64,000 nucleotides of DNA, from contig NZ_JH719395.1 in the NCBI RefSeq assembly GCF_000271845.1, positions 401,011-465,010 on the forward strand, in the 5' to 3' direction. The position numbers were made by a program, and so were the translations under genes. Every line of letters starts with the position of its first letter. The stretch's first letter is position 1. This stretch comes from Rhizobium leguminosarum bv. trifolii WSM2297 (lineage in GTDB: Bacteria > Pseudomonadota > Alphaproteobacteria > Rhizobiales > Rhizobiaceae). Below are positions 27,761 through 37,104 of this stretch, in pieces. The notes below the pieces were generated by a model. It made no database searches and was not told the DNA's origin. It was given only the letters and a program-made list of their open reading frames with translations.

Positions 27761-29065
27761 ATGGCAGAGGCAGCAGTGGACCGGAGTTCAAAATCCGGCT
27801 TGGGTCCGGCTGGCAAGCCATTTTCCACCTTCGAACGCCTCGTGGCGTGGCGCTATCTGCGCGCCCGCCGCAAGGAGGCCTTCATCTCGGTGATCGCCGG
27901 CTTCTCCTTCGTCGGCATCATGCTCGGCGTTGCGACGCTGATCATCGTCATGGCCGTCATGAACGGTTTTCGCACCGAACTGGTCTCGCGCATCCTCGGC
28001 ATCAACGGCCACATGATCGTGCAGCCGTCCGATGGCCCCTTCACCGATTATCCCGACCTTGCCGCCAGGCTCGCCGCCGTGCCCGGCGTCAAGATGGCGC
28101 TACCCTTGGTGGAAGGCCAGGTGCTTGCCTCCGCTCAAGCCGGCGGCAGCACCGGCGCGCTGGTGCGTGGCGCCCGTGCCGAAGACCTGACCAAGCTCAA
28201 GACGATTTCCAACAATATCAAATCGGGCGACATGGTGGGTTATGCCTCCGGTCAAGGCGTGCTGATCGGCACCCGCATGGCAGACCAGCTCGGCCTGCAG
28301 GTCGGCGACCTCGTCACGTTGACGTCACCGGATGGTGACGTTACGCCGATGGGCGTCAGCCCCCGCGTCAAATCCTACAAGATCTCCGGGCTCTTCGAGA
28401 TCGGCATGTCGGAATATGATTCCTCGATCATCTTCATGCCGCTCGAGGAAGCGCAGCTGTTTTTCAATGCCGAGGGACTGGTGCAGTCGATCGAGCTTTT
28501 CGTCGATCACCCCGACGATATCGACGCGCTGAGGCCCAAGGTGGAGGAGGCGGCCGGCCGCCAGATCAACCTCACCGACTGGCGCCAGCGCAACCAGACC
28601 TTCTTCTCGGCACTGCAGGTCGAGCGCAACGTCATGTTCATGATCCTGACGCTGATCGTGCTGGTGGCGGCGCTGAACATCATCTCCGGCCTGATCATGC
28701 TGGTGAAGGACAAGGGCAGCGATATCGCCATCCTGCGCACGATGGGCGCCAGCGCCGGCGCGATCATGCGCATCTTCTTCATGACCGGGGCGGCGATCGG
28801 TATCGTCGGCACCCTTGCCGGCGTGCTGCTCGGTGTTCTCGTCTGCGTCAACATCGAATCCATCCGCCAGTTCTTCTCCTGGATTTCAGGCACTGTGATC
28901 TTCAATCCGCAGGTCTATTTCCTCAGCCAGCTGCCGGCCGAGATGCAGCTCAGCGAAACCATTTCGATCGTCGTCATGGCGCTGACGCTCTCTTTCATCG
29001 CGACGATCTTTCCGGCCTGGCGCGCCTCCAGGCTCGATCCGGTGCAGGCCCTGCGCTACGAATAA
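27761..29065 (+). CDS. lolC: Lipoprotein-releasing ABC transporter permease (LolC/E family)
   Basis: A 434-residue inner-membrane protein of the Lol system, which extracts outer-membrane lipoproteins from the inner membrane for LolA. It has one N-terminal membrane helix (near residues 45-70), a large periplasmic MacB-like domain, then three C-terminal helices from about residue 290. Alphaproteobacteria usually have a single LolC/E-type permease acting as a homodimer (sometimes called LolF). This fits, since only one permease gene precedes lolD. A GGAGG ribosome site precedes the ATG. Confidence 0.93.
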   Translation: MAEAAVDRSSKSGLGPAGKPFSTFERLVAWRYLRARRKEAFISVIAGFSFVGIMLGVATLIIVMAVMNGFRTELVSRILGINGHMIVQPSDGPFTDYPDLAARLAAVPGVKMALPLVEGQVLASAQAGGSTGALVRGARAEDLTKLKTISNNIKSGDMVGYASGQGVLIGTRMADQLGLQVGDLVTLTSPDGDVTPMGVSPRVKSYKISGLFEIGMSEYDSSIIFMPLEEAQLFFNAEGLVQSIELFVDHPDDIDALRPKVEEAAGRQINLTDWRQRNQTFFSALQVERNVMFMILTLIVLVAALNIISGLIMLVKDKGSDIAILRTMGASAGAIMRIFFMTGAAIGIVGTLAGVLLGVLVCVNIESIRQFFSWISGTVIFNPQVYFLSQLPAEMQLSETISIVVMALTLSFIATIFPAWRASRLDPVQALRYE

Positions 29066-29079
29066 GGAATGCCGACTTT

Positions 29080-29763
29080 ATGAATCGCAACGTCGTTCTC
29101 AAGCTTACCGGCGTCGAGCGCCATTACGGGCAGGGCGATACGCTGCTCCCGATCCTGAAAGGCGCGGATTTTTCGCTGTCGAAGGGCGAGATCGTCGCTC
29201 TCGTTGCACCCTCCGGCACCGGCAAGTCGACCTTGCTGCATATTGCCGGCCTGCTGGAGCATCCAGACGGCGGTGAAGTCACCATCAACGGCCATGCCTG
29301 CGACGGACTATCAGACGAGAAACGCACCGCGATCCGCCGCAGCGAGATCGGCTTCGTCTACCAGTTCCACCATCTGTTGCCCGAATTTTCGGCGCTCGAA
29401 AACATCATGATGCCCCAGCTGATCGCCGGGCTGTCCTGGAAGGAAGCCGGCGAGCGGGCTGGCCAGCTGCTCGATTATATGCGCATCGGCCATCGTGGCG
29501 CTCATCGCCCGGGCGAGCTTTCCGGTGGCGAGCAGCAGCGTGTCGCGATTGCCCGCGCCGTCGCCAATGCGCCGAGCTTGCTTCTTGCCGACGAGCCGAC
29601 CGGCAATCTCGACCCGGAAACGGCAAGCTACGTCTTCGACGCGCTGGAGGCGCTGGTGCGCCAGTCCGGCCTCGCGGCCCTCATCGCCACCCACAATCAC
29701 GAACTCGCCCGCCGCATGGATCGGCGCGTGACCATCTCCGACGGCAAGATCGTCGATTTCTAA
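29080..29763 (+). CDS. lolD: Lipoprotein-releasing ABC transporter ATPase
   Basis: A 227-residue ABC ATPase that powers lipoprotein release with the preceding permease. Walker A is APSGTGKST, the signature is [14 protein letters not shown], Walker B is [12 protein letters not shown], and the switch His is in ATHNHELA. The LolD-specific stretch [16 protein letters not shown] is also present. It follows lolC by 14 bases in the same operon. A RIME repeat begins 37 bases after the stop. Confidence 0.95.
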   Translation: MNRNVVLKLTGVERHYGQGDTLLPILKGADFSLSKGEIVALVAPSGTGKSTLLHIAGLLEHPDGGEVTINGHACDGLSDEKRTAIRRSEIGFVYQFHHLLPEFSALENIMMPQLIAGLSWKEAGERAGQLLDYMRIGHRGAHRPGELSGGEQQRVAIARAVANAPSLLLADEPTGNLDPETASYVFDALEALVRQSGLAALIATHNHELARRMDRRVTISDGKIVDF

Positions 29764-29800
29764 GACTGCGGTCTATGGCTTCTGTTGACGCTGAGGCTGT

Positions 29801-29932
29801 CCCTCACCCTAACCCTCTCCCCGCTTGCGGGGAGAGGGGACGTGCCCTGCGAGAGGTTGGCGAGGGACAGAGCGGGCGCGACTATGCGCCTTCGCCCCGC
29901 GAGCGGGGAGAAGGTGCCGGCAGGCGGATGAG
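29801..29932. repeat. RIME-like intergenic mosaic repeat, copy 2
   Basis: It starts CCCTCACCCTAACCCTCTCC and ends GGTGCCGGCAGGCGGATGAG, as in the other two copies, with palindromes such as CTCTCCCCGCTTGCGGGGAG. It lacks the inner GAAGGACGGGTCGAG block of copies 1 and 3. The broken IS110-family element begins at or just after its right edge. Confidence 0.75.
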
Positions 29933-29947
29933 AATCTGTGTTGGTTG

Positions 29948-30889
29948 TCAAGGCGGATTTGGGGTCCAGAGGCGGTCCTGAGCTAAGAGGCAGTTAGCGA
30001 GAACGAGAAGTTTGCGCATGACGGCGACTAGGATCACCTTGGGTGGTTTTCCTGTGGCTTTGAGTGTGTCTGCGAAACGAGCAAGAGCGGGATTGTAGCG
30101 ACAAGCCGACAAGGCGGCCATGTAGAGTGCACGCCGGGGTGCGGGCCTGCCGGCGCGAATGGAACGACGCCCGGTTCGCGCGCCGCTGTCGTTAGCGATT
30201 GGAGCAAGCCCTGCCAGCATGGCCGCCTGCTTGCCCGAACAACTGCCCAACTCGTCCATTCCCGCCATCAAGGCCAGGGCCGTGATGCGGCCGACGCCGG
30301 GAATGGAGGTGAGGATCTCAGCCTTGCGGCAGAGCTGCGGATCCTCGCGGACACGGCGCTCGATCTCTTTGTTGAGACGTTCGACATGCTGTTCCCAGCT
30401 GGCGTGTGAGGCGGTTGAGTTCTCCGCGCAGAAAGGCGGTGGTGGTCGTCTTGCTGCGATTTTTGCAGGGCGGTGATGTCGCCTATGGTTGCCGATCGTG
30501 CATTGACCAGCTCCTGCAAGGCCTCAATGTGAGGAGTTGGCGGCGCGTCGGCCGGCGGGCGCAGGCTCTCGGCCAAGAGCGCCAGGAAACGGGCGTCGAG
30601 CCGGTCGGTCTTTGGCGAGATAGCCGCAAGCGCGGGCAAACATGCGCGCACGCAGCGGATCGATCACAGCCACGGCAAAGCCAGCGAGCCAAAGCGAGCG
30701 ATGGGCGGCGCGATGGAACTTGCCGGTTGCCTCCATCACGATGCTTTTGGGCCGATGCTTGGCCAGCAGCCGTTTCAGCTGCCGGATGCCCATCTTGTCA
30801 TTACTGAACCGCCGGCTTTCGCCCAGCGGATGCAGATGAACATCAAGCCACTCTTTACTCACGTCCACACCGGCATAAACTACCGGCAT
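29948..30889 (-). pseudogene. IS110-family transposase, frameshifted
   Basis: From ATG 30889 the first frame gives the DEDD-type N-terminus: VYAGVDVSKEWLDVHL with the first Asp, then IVMEATGKFHRAAHRSLWLAG. Near 30625-30640 the similarity passes to a second frame (PKTDRLDARFLALLAESLRP). By about 30400 it has moved to a third (GVGRITALALMAGMDELG, GLAPIANDSGARTGRR), which is the transposase_20 domain ending at 29948. Together these cover a normal-length protein of about 310 residues. At least two frame changes mean no working recombinase is made unless it is supplied elsewhere in the genome. Confidence 0.82.
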
Positions 30890-30943
30890 CGCGTCTTCTT
30901 GGAACGAAACCTTGCCTTGCATGCGGGACTTGCTCCCCATCAT

Positions 30944-31056
30944 CTGTTCAGGACAAACGCGAGGACGGCCGGACCAATCTCATCCCCGGTTCTAGCCAAG
31001 GGGCTTGCGGTCCCGGCCGTCCGCGCTCCGGCGGATGGCCATCCGCCGGAGCGCAC
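30944..31056 (-). other. Structured 5' end of the IS110 element (possible bridge-RNA region)
   Basis: GGACGGCCGG (about 30963-30972) and CCGGCCGTCC (about 31013-31022) can pair, and a perfect 32-base palindrome with half GCGCTCCGGCGGATGG follows at 31023-31054. In IS110-group elements a guide ('bridge') RNA is made from the non-coding end upstream of the recombinase gene, which is where this lies. That it is such an RNA is inference. It could also be an unrelated repeat. Confidence 0.35.
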
Positions 31057-31125
31057 ACCAATCATCCAACAATTAGTGCGAATTGAACATGCAAGGGGCT
31101 AATCTCGCCGACTCGTAGCCGGACA

Positions 31126-31590
31126 TCAGGGAATGACCAGCCCGCCGCGATAATCGAGCGCATAGGCTTTCCGGCCGTCGACCATGATGCATTCGTGGCC
31201 GCTGAAGCGCTCGCAACCACCCTCGCTGCGGTCGAGATAGCGGCCGAGCGGATGATCGAATTCCATTCCGCCGAGAAACCGTCCCTCCCGGTACATCTCT
31301 GAAAGTGCAGCCTTGATCACTGCACCGGCGGCAGCGCCGTCGATGAGATCCGGTGCAACGATCCAACCAAAATAATTCATCACCCAGATCGGCTCGCCGG
31401 CAAACCAGACAACCTCCTGTCCGGCGAAATCGGTGCCGCCGAAATAACTGTCGAGATAGCGCCAGTCGCCACGTTCGTAGCCGATATCATGAGCACCCGG
31501 CCGGCAGGGCGCGCGCGGCACGCCGCCGCCGACATAGGTCGCGGCCTTGGCCTCCACGACGAATTCGTTCAGCATCGCAATGTCGACCAT
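31126..31590 (-). CDS. DUF5680 domain-containing protein
   Basis: A 154-residue soluble protein. The sequence ATYVGGGVPRAPCRPGAHDIGYERGDWRYLDSYF (quoted in parts: EAKAATYVGGG, YLDSYFGGTDFAGQEVVW) and the following AGEPIWVMNYFGW fit DUF5680, a family with no known activity. It starts at 31590 with GGAGA seven bases upstream. An ATG 22 codons earlier is rejected for lack of a ribosome site and family match. The gene stands alone beside the IS element. Confidence 0.75.
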   Translation of the reverse strand: MVDIAMLNEFVVEAKAATYVGGGVPRAPCRPGAHDIGYERGDWRYLDSYFGGTDFAGQEVVWFAGEPIWVMNYFGWIVAPDLIDGAAAGAVIKAALSEMYREGRFLGGMEFDHPLGRYLDRSEGGCERFSGHECIMVDGRKAYALDYRGGLVIP

Positions 31591-31887
31591 ATCGTTCTCC
31601 TCTCGGCCGAATGCTGGCAAATATGCAGCAACGTGTAAAGAACAAAAGTAGAACAAAGACCGGAAAAAAGTGGGTCACTTTGAACGGAGGTCAGGCGGCT
31701 GGGGGCCATGTCCGATCTGAGGCGGATCGGGAGAGGGCACGGGTTGCTTACTACACGCTTGTCGGTCCCGCCCGATTCGCAATGCGCTACCGGGATTTTT
31801 CAAACACCACAAAGAAGGAAAAGATTCCTGTTGACAATGGAACATATATCGAACAAATTGAAAACATAACGAGTAAAGGAGAGCCAA
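31591..31887. other. Intergenic region before the 28-codon gene
   Basis: No supported gene of normal size is present. It should contain the minus-strand promoter of the DUF5680 gene and the plus-strand promoter of the small membrane peptide. A perfect TTGACA occurs at 31831-31836, but no matching -10 box is found at the usual distance. The segment 31800-31885 is AT-rich. Confidence 0.35.
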
Positions 31888-31974
31888 ATGACTGACATGA
31901 TCCGTGATATCGCAGCATTCACCTCCATCGCAATGTTCGTTGCCAGCTTCTCGCTCATCGTCATGGCGATCTAA
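31888..31974 (+). CDS. Small single-span membrane peptide (28 residues)
   Basis: ATG at 31888 is preceded by AAAGGAGAG, a near-perfect ribosome site at the right distance, in an otherwise AT-rich non-coding stretch. The peptide begins MTDMIRDIAAFTS and continues into IAMFVASFSLIVMAI. This gives a charged N-terminus and one hydrophobic helix of about 19 residues. It is too short for standard gene calling. A hairpin (31985-32009) follows the stop. I do not recognise a family. Small stress-induced membrane peptides look like this. Confidence 0.5.
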   Translation: MTDMIRDIAAFTSIAMFVASFSLIVMAI

Positions 31975-31984
31975 AGTTTTCAGG

Positions 31985-32009
31985 GGACCGCATGGCAATC
32001 ATGCGGTCC
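31985..32009 (+). other. Hairpin after the 28-codon gene
   Basis: GGACCGCAT (31985-31993) pairs with ATGCGGTCC (32001-32009) around a seven-base loop, ten bases after the stop codon of the small gene. A T-run is absent after the stem, so termination is possible but not certain. Confidence 0.4.
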
Positions 32010-32091
32010 GGATGCGGGACTTCTTCTGGACATCATCGCCCTCTATGCCGACAATGCGTCCGATTCATTCGGGTGATTGGGAAGGCATGAC

Positions 32092-35000
32092 ATGGCGGAT
32101 ACGGCAAAGGGTTCAACGGCTGAAGCGAGCGGCGCTACGCCGGGCTTCATCCACCTGAGGGTCCATTCCGCCTATTCGCTTCTCGAAGGCGCCTTGCCGC
32201 TGAAGAAGATCCTGTACAAGGCGACCGGCGACAGCCAGCCGGCGATCGCCATTACCGACACCAACAATCTGTTCGTCGCGCTGGAATTCTCCCAGAAGGC
32301 GATGGACGACGGCCTGCAGCCGATCATCGGCTGCCAGGTCTCGATCGACATGGAAGACGGACTGGAAACGGAAAAGCGCGGCGGCCAGCAGGCGCTGATC
32401 AAACTGCCGTCGATCGTTCTTCTCGCCGCCACGGATGCCGGTTACGAACGGCTGGTCGATCTCGTCAGCCGCGCCTATCTCGGTGGCGAAAGCAACCAGG
32501 CGATCCATATCAACGCCTCCTGGCTTGAGGAGGCCGGCACCGGAGGGCTGATCGCCTTGACCGGCGCCCTGACCGGACCTGTCGACGCAGCGATCAAGGA
32601 GGGCCATGCCGCCCAAGGGGAAGCCCGGCTGCTCGCGCTGAAGCGCCTCTTCGGCGACAGGCTCTATGTCGAGTTGCAGCGGCACGGCACCTACGACAAA
32701 CGCCACGAGCAGAAGATCGTCGGGCTCGCCTATGCCCATGACCTGCCGCTGGTTGCGACCAACGAGGCCTTCTTCCCGACGCGCGACGATTACGACGCCC
32801 ATGACGCGCTGATGGCGGTCGCCCACAATGCCATCGTCTCCGACGACAGCCGCTTTCGCTTGACCCCGGACCATTATCTGAAGAGCCGGGCCGAGATGGC
32901 CAAGCTGTTTGCCGATCTGCCGGAAGCGCTGGAGAATACGATCGAGATCGCCAAGCGCTGCTCCTTCGTACTGAAGACGCGAAAGCCGATCCTGCCGCGC
33001 TTCACCGGCGCGACCGACGACGCCGAGGAGGCCGAGCGCGCCGAGGCGAGCGAACTGCGCCGCCAGGCGGTCGAAGGGCTGGACATGCGGCTCGCAACGC
33101 TCGGCATGTCGCCGGGTTACGAGGAAAAGGATTATCGCGAGCGGCTGGATTTCGAACTCAGCGTCATCGAACGCATGCGTTTTCCCGGTTACTTCCTGAT
33201 CGTTGCCGACTTCATCAAATGGGCCAAGCAGCAAGATATCCCGGTCGGTCCCGGCCGCGGTTCGGGCGCGGGCTCCCTGGTCGCCTATGCTTTGACGATT
33301 ACGGACGTCGATCCGCTGCGCTTTTCGCTGCTTTTCGAGCGCTTCCTCAATCCCGAACGCGTCTCGATGCCGGACTTCGACATCGACTTCTGCCAGGACC
33401 GCCGCGAAGAGGTGATCCGCTACGTCCAGGCCAAATATGGCCGCGAGCAGGTGGCGCAGATCATCACCTTCGGTTCGCTGCAGGCGCGCGCCGCCCTTCG
33501 CGACGTCGGCCGCGTGCTTGAGATGCCCTACGGCCAGGTCGACAAGATCTGCAAACTCGTGCCGAACAATCCGGCCAATCCGACGCCGCTCTCCAAAGCG
33601 ATCGAGGAAGAGCCGAAACTGCAGGAAGAGGCGGCGAAAGAACCTGTGGTCGCGCGCCTGCTCGACATCGCCCAGAAGATCGAGGGGCTTTACCGCCATG
33701 CCTCGACCCATGCCGCCGGCATCGTCATCGGCGACCGGCCGCTGTCCAAGCTGGTGCCGATGTATCGCGATCCGCGCTCGGACATGCCGGTCACCCAGTT
33801 CAACATGAAATGGGTGGAGCAGGCGGGCCTCGTCAAGTTCGACTTCCTCGGCCTGAAGACGCTGACGGTGCTGAAGGTCGCCGTCGACTTCGTCGCCAAG
33901 CTCGGCGTCAAGGTCGATCTCGCCGCCATTCCTCTCGACGATCAGAAGACCTACGAGATGCTGTCGCGCGGCGAGACCGTCGGTGTGTTCCAGGTGGAAA
34001 GTGCCGGCATGCGCAAGGCGCTGATCGGCATGAAGCCGGACTGCATCGAGGACATTATCGCGCTGGTGGCGCTCTACCGCCCGGGCCCGATGGAAAACAT
34101 CCCGACCTACAACGCCCGCAAGCACGGCGACGAAGAGCTGGAATCGATCCATCCGATGATCGATCACCTGCTCAAAGAAACCCAAGGCGTCATCGTCTAC
34201 CAGGAACAGGTGATGCAGATCGCCCAGGTGCTATCAGGCTATTCGCTTGGCGAAGCCGACCTTCTGCGCCGTGCCATGGGCAAGAAGATCAAGGCGGAGA
34301 TGGACCAGCAGCGCGAACGCTTCGTCGTTGGCGCCGTCAAGAATGGCGTGTCGAAGCCGCAGGCCGACAATATCTTCGAACTGCTGGCGAAGTTCGCCAA
34401 TTACGGTTTCAACAAGTCGCATGCCGCCGCCTACGCCATCGTCTCCTACCAGACGGCCTATATGAAGGCGCATTATCCGGTCGAATTCCTCGCCGCCTCG
34501 ATGACGCTCGACATGTCCAACACGGAAAAGGTCAACGATTTCCGGCAGGATGCCAAGCGGCTCGGCATCGAGGTGATCGCCCCTTCGGTGCAGACCTCCT
34601 TCCGCCATTTCCAGACCGGCGACAACCGCATCTATTACGCGCTCGCCGCCCTCAAGGGCGTCGGCGAATCCGCCGTCGACCATATCGTCGAGGTGCGCGG
34701 CGACAAGCCCTTTGCCGGCATCGAGGATTTCTGCCTGCGCATCGATCCGCGCCAGGTCAACCGTCGCGTGCTCGAAAGCCTGATTTTTGCCGGCGCTTTC
34801 GATTGTTTCGGCACGGACCGCGCCCAGCTTTCAGCCGGTCTCGACCGGATCCTCGGTTATGCCCAGCGCGCCCAGGAGAACAAGCTGAGCGGCCAGTCGG
34901 ATATTTTCGGCAGCACGCTGACCTCGGGGCCCGAGAAGATTTCCCTGCCGCCGTATTCGCCCTGGCTTGCCTCGGAGCGGCTGCTCAAGGAATTCCAGGT

Positions 35001-35589
35001 GCTGGGCTTCTATCTCACCGCCCACCCGCTGGATTCCTACAACAACCTCCTGCAGAAGATGCGGGTGCAGACCTTTGCCGAGTTTTCCCAGGCGATCAAA
35101 CAGGGCGCCTTCAATGCGCGCCTCGCCGGCACCGTCATTTCGAAGCAGGAGCGCAAGACCCGCACCGGCAACAAGATGGGCATCATCGTCTTTTCCGATT
35201 CGTCCGGCCAGTTCGAGGCGGTGCTGTTTTCGGAAATGCTGAACCAGTATCGCGACGTGCTGGAATCCGGAAAATCCTTCGTGCTGACCGCCACTGGCGA
35301 AGAGCGGCCGGAGGGCATCGGCCTGCGTATCCAGACGATCCAGTCGCTGGAGGAAAAGTCGCTGCAGATGCAGAAGGCGCTGCGCGTCTATATCAGGGAT
35401 TCAGGGCCGCTGAAGATGGTCGCCGGCCATCTCAACGCCAGGGGCGATGGCCTGGTTTCCTTCATCGTCATCAAGGAAGACGGCAAACGCGAGGTGGAAG
35501 TGGCGCTGTCGGAGAAATACCGCATCACGCCGGAGATCGCCGCCGCCCTGCGCGCCGCCCCCGGCGTCGTCGATGTCGAGCTTGTCTAA
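32092..35589 (+). CDS. dnaE: DNA polymerase III subunit alpha
   Basis: A 1165-residue catalytic subunit of the replicative polymerase (family C, DnaE1 type). The PHP domain begins with HLRVHSAYSLLEGA. The catalytic Asp residues lie in RVSMPDFDIDFCQDRR, near residue 425. The palm and fingers contain GPGRGSGAGSLVAYAL and AYRPGPMENIPTY-like sequence. A helix-hairpin-helix and OB-fold region occupies the C-terminal 350 residues. The start at 32092 (MADTAKG) has GGGAAGG upstream. It is a single gene with a mosaic palindrome downstream. Confidence 0.97.
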   Translation: MADTAKGSTAEASGATPGFIHLRVHSAYSLLEGALPLKKILYKATGDSQPAIAITDTNNLFVALEFSQKAMDDGLQPIIGCQVSIDMEDGLETEKRGGQQALIKLPSIVLLAATDAGYERLVDLVSRAYLGGESNQAIHINASWLEEAGTGGLIALTGALTGPVDAAIKEGHAAQGEARLLALKRLFGDRLYVELQRHGTYDKRHEQKIVGLAYAHDLPLVATNEAFFPTRDDYDAHDALMAVAHNAIVSDDSRFRLTPDHYLKSRAEMAKLFADLPEALENTIEIAKRCSFVLKTRKPILPRFTGATDDAEEAERAEASELRRQAVEGLDMRLATLGMSPGYEEKDYRERLDFELSVIERMRFPGYFLIVADFIKWAKQQDIPVGPGRGSGAGSLVAYALTITDVDPLRFSLLFERFLNPERVSMPDFDIDFCQDRREEVIRYVQAKYGREQVAQIITFGSLQARAALRDVGRVLEMPYGQVDKICKLVPNNPANPTPLSKAIEEEPKLQEEAAKEPVVARLLDIAQKIEGLYRHASTHAAGIVIGDRPLSKLVPMYRDPRSDMPVTQFNMKWVEQAGLVKFDFLGLKTLTVLKVAVDFVAKLGVKVDLAAIPLDDQKTYEMLSRGETVGVFQVESAGMRKALIGMKPDCIEDIIALVALYRPGPMENIPTYNARKHGDEELESIHPMIDHLLKETQGVIVYQEQVMQIAQVLSGYSLGEADLLRRAMGKKIKAEMDQQRERFVVGAVKNGVSKPQADNIFELLAKFANYGFNKSHAAAYAIVSYQTAYMKAHYPVEFLAASMTLDMSNTEKVNDFRQDAKRLGIEVIAPSVQTSFRHFQTGDNRIYYALAALKGVGESAVDHIVEVRGDKPFAGIEDFCLRIDPRQVNRRVLESLIFAGAFDCFGTDRAQLSAGLDRILGYAQRAQENKLSGQSDIFGSTLTSGPEKISLPPYSPWLASERLLKEFQVLGFYLTAHPLDSYNNLLQKMRVQTFAEFSQAIKQGAFNARLAGTVISKQERKTRTGNKMGIIVFSDSSGQFEAVLFSEMLNQYRDVLESGKSFVLTATGEERPEGIGLRIQTIQSLEEKSLQMQKALRVYIRDSGPLKMVAGHLNARGDGLVSFIVIKEDGKREVEVALSEKYRITPEIAAALRAAPGVVDVELV

Positions 35590-35590
35590 A

Positions 35591-35634
35591 GCATGATGCC
35601 GAAACGTGTGAGCGGTTTTCTCATGACATCATGC
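35591..35634. repeat. Palindromic mosaic repeat with GCATGATG arms
   Basis: GCATGATG (35591-35598) pairs with CATCATGC (35627-35634). The core contains AGCGGTTTTC. The repeat at 63838-63881 has the same core (CAGCGGTTTTG) between different arms. It is directly followed by a second hairpin at 35655-35696. Confidence 0.65.
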
Positions 35635-35654
35635 TCTAACTCTATAATTTAGAA

Positions 35655-35696
35655 CAGGATTCAGATTTTAAGCCGACCCGGCCTAAAATCATCCTG
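35655..35696. repeat. Second palindromic module downstream of dnaE
   Basis: CAGGATTCAGATTTTA and TAAAATCATCCTG form a long imperfect stem, with GCC and GGC pairing near the tip. Together with the preceding element this makes a two-module palindromic unit between the convergent dnaE and L,D-transpeptidase genes. It may also serve as a bidirectional terminator. Confidence 0.55.
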
Positions 35697-35758
35697 CTCT
35701 TGGGGGATGCGCCTCACCTTGGGTGACGGTTATCACCCTGCATGACCCGGGATAATCA

Positions 35759-37012
35759 TCAACCCCGGGTGATGGTGATGAAATCGGTGCCTTCGCCGGT
35801 ATCCCGGCCGAGGCCGGTATCGGAGATCGTCAGCGTCGAGCCGGGCGCGATCAGCGCCTCGATCCTGCGGCGGGTCTCCTCCGGGATCGTGACGCGGCTG
35901 AGCGACCGGGCGATCGGCCTGCCGCTGACGATCGAGCTTTCCTGATTGGTGATGCCGAGCCGCTTCATCGTCTCGCGCGAGAGATTGTTTTCGAGCGTGA
36001 TGCCGAGCCAATCCGCCGTACCGGCCTTGTCATCGACTGCATGCAGCGTGAAGAAATGTGTGCCGAGCGCCAAGCCCGGATCGGCGATCGTCACCGGCGC
36101 TTCGAAGATCGGCTTGAACGCCTGGCGCACCATGATGACGCCGTTCGGCGGCTCGCCCTTGCCCGTTGCGGCATAGACGGATTTAAGCAGCGTGTCGGAG
36201 ACCAGGCTCCTGTCGCCGGCAAATTCCGCCGGCCGCAACGTCTTGAAAGCCTTGATCGCCTCGACCGTCGCCGGCCCGAGCAAGCCGTCCGGATCGCCGG
36301 CGGGAAAGCCGAGCTGGTTGAGCAGGGTCTGGATGTCGATCACCGTCTCGCGCAGCGTGCGGCGGGTGATCAGCATGCTGATCGGTTCGGATGGCGGCTC
36401 GGGTTGGGGCGTTGCAATCGGCGCTGCCGGCATCGGCATCGCCGCCGTGTCGTTCATCGCCACCTGCACCGGTGTCCCGGGGCTGTCGGGCATCGAGGGC
36501 CGCAGTTCGACATCCGAAAGCAGCAGCATCGGCGCCGGCGCCTCTGGATGGAAAAGGGTCGGATGGTCGATCGGCTGCGGCACCACTTCGCCGTCGCTGA
36601 TGATGACGGGGATGCCGGGCTCGGTCATCCCGTAAAGCTTTTTCGCAAAAGCGCCGGGCATGCGCACGCAGCCATGCGAAGCCGGATAACGCGGCACGGA
36701 ATTGGATTCGTGCAGCGCAATGCCCGACCATGTCAGCCTTTGCATGAAGGGCATCGGCGCGTTCGAATAGAGATTGGATTCGTGGTATTTCTGCTTTTCG
36801 AGCACCGAGAAGATGCCGCTCGGCGTCGTGTGCCCGTCCTTGCCGGTCGAGACCTTCGAGGTCGCGATGACCTCGGTGCCGTCATAGACCGCAAGCGACT
36901 GCTTGTCCTTCGAGACGATGATCTGCAGCGTGCGCGCATCCGCGGCAAGAGCAGGGTGCACGAGTGCGGTGGCCGACAGCAAGCCGAGGCCGAAGACGAG
37001 ACGCGAGAACAT
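35759..37012 (-). CDS. L,D-transpeptidase with peptidoglycan-binding-like domain
   Basis: A 417-residue exported enzyme that forms 3-3 cross-links or attaches proteins to peptidoglycan. The N-terminus MFSRLVFGLGLLSATALVHPALA is a signal peptide. The YkuD domain covers about residues 28-150, with catalytic Cys115 in the motif SHGCVRM and a preceding HESN. A Pro/Ala-rich linker follows. A peptidoglycan-binding-type segment (LLNQLGFPAGDPDGLLGPATVEAIKAF, quoted in part as GFPAGDPDGLLGP) comes next. The C-terminal 120 residues are family-specific. The start at 37012 is preferred because the signal peptide begins there. Confidence 0.92.
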   Translation of the reverse strand: MFSRLVFGLGLLSATALVHPALAADARTLQIIVSKDKQSLAVYDGTEVIATSKVSTGKDGHTTPSGIFSVLEKQKYHESNLYSNAPMPFMQRLTWSGIALHESNSVPRYPASHGCVRMPGAFAKKLYGMTEPGIPVIISDGEVVPQPIDHPTLFHPEAPAPMLLLSDVELRPSMPDSPGTPVQVAMNDTAAMPMPAAPIATPQPEPPSEPISMLITRRTLRETVIDIQTLLNQLGFPAGDPDGLLGPATVEAIKAFKTLRPAEFAGDRSLVSDTLLKSVYAATGKGEPPNGVIMVRQAFKPIFEAPVTIADPGLALGTHFFTLHAVDDKAGTADWLGITLENNLSRETMKRLGITNQESSIVSGRPIARSLSRVTIPEETRRRIEALIAPGSTLTISDTGLGRDTGEGTDFITITRG

Positions 37013-37104
37013 GATACCCAACCATACGCAATACTGGTCCGGCACATTATGGGACGAAGTTTAAGGAAGATTTTATAGGTGGAATTGCCTGCCGGTCTCA
37101 CGCT

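Larger units (their letters stand above)
29940..31080 (-). mobile_element. Degenerate IS110-family insertion sequence
   Basis: A single IS110-type transposase gene read from the minus strand is broken into at least three frames. Non-coding flanks are present on both sides. There are no clear terminal inverted repeats, as is normal for this family, so the ends are approximate. The left end abuts a RIME repeat. The right, 5' non-coding end contains long inverted repeats, including a perfect 32-base palindrome (31023-31054). G+C content is close to that of the chromosome. The element is probably inactive. Confidence 0.75.

Noticed and set aside
31353..31895. 180-codon plus-strand frame overlapping the DUF5680 gene
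   Set aside because: The first half is Arg/Ser/Pro-rich shadow of the minus-strand gene. The remainder is AT-rich without protein-like pattern.
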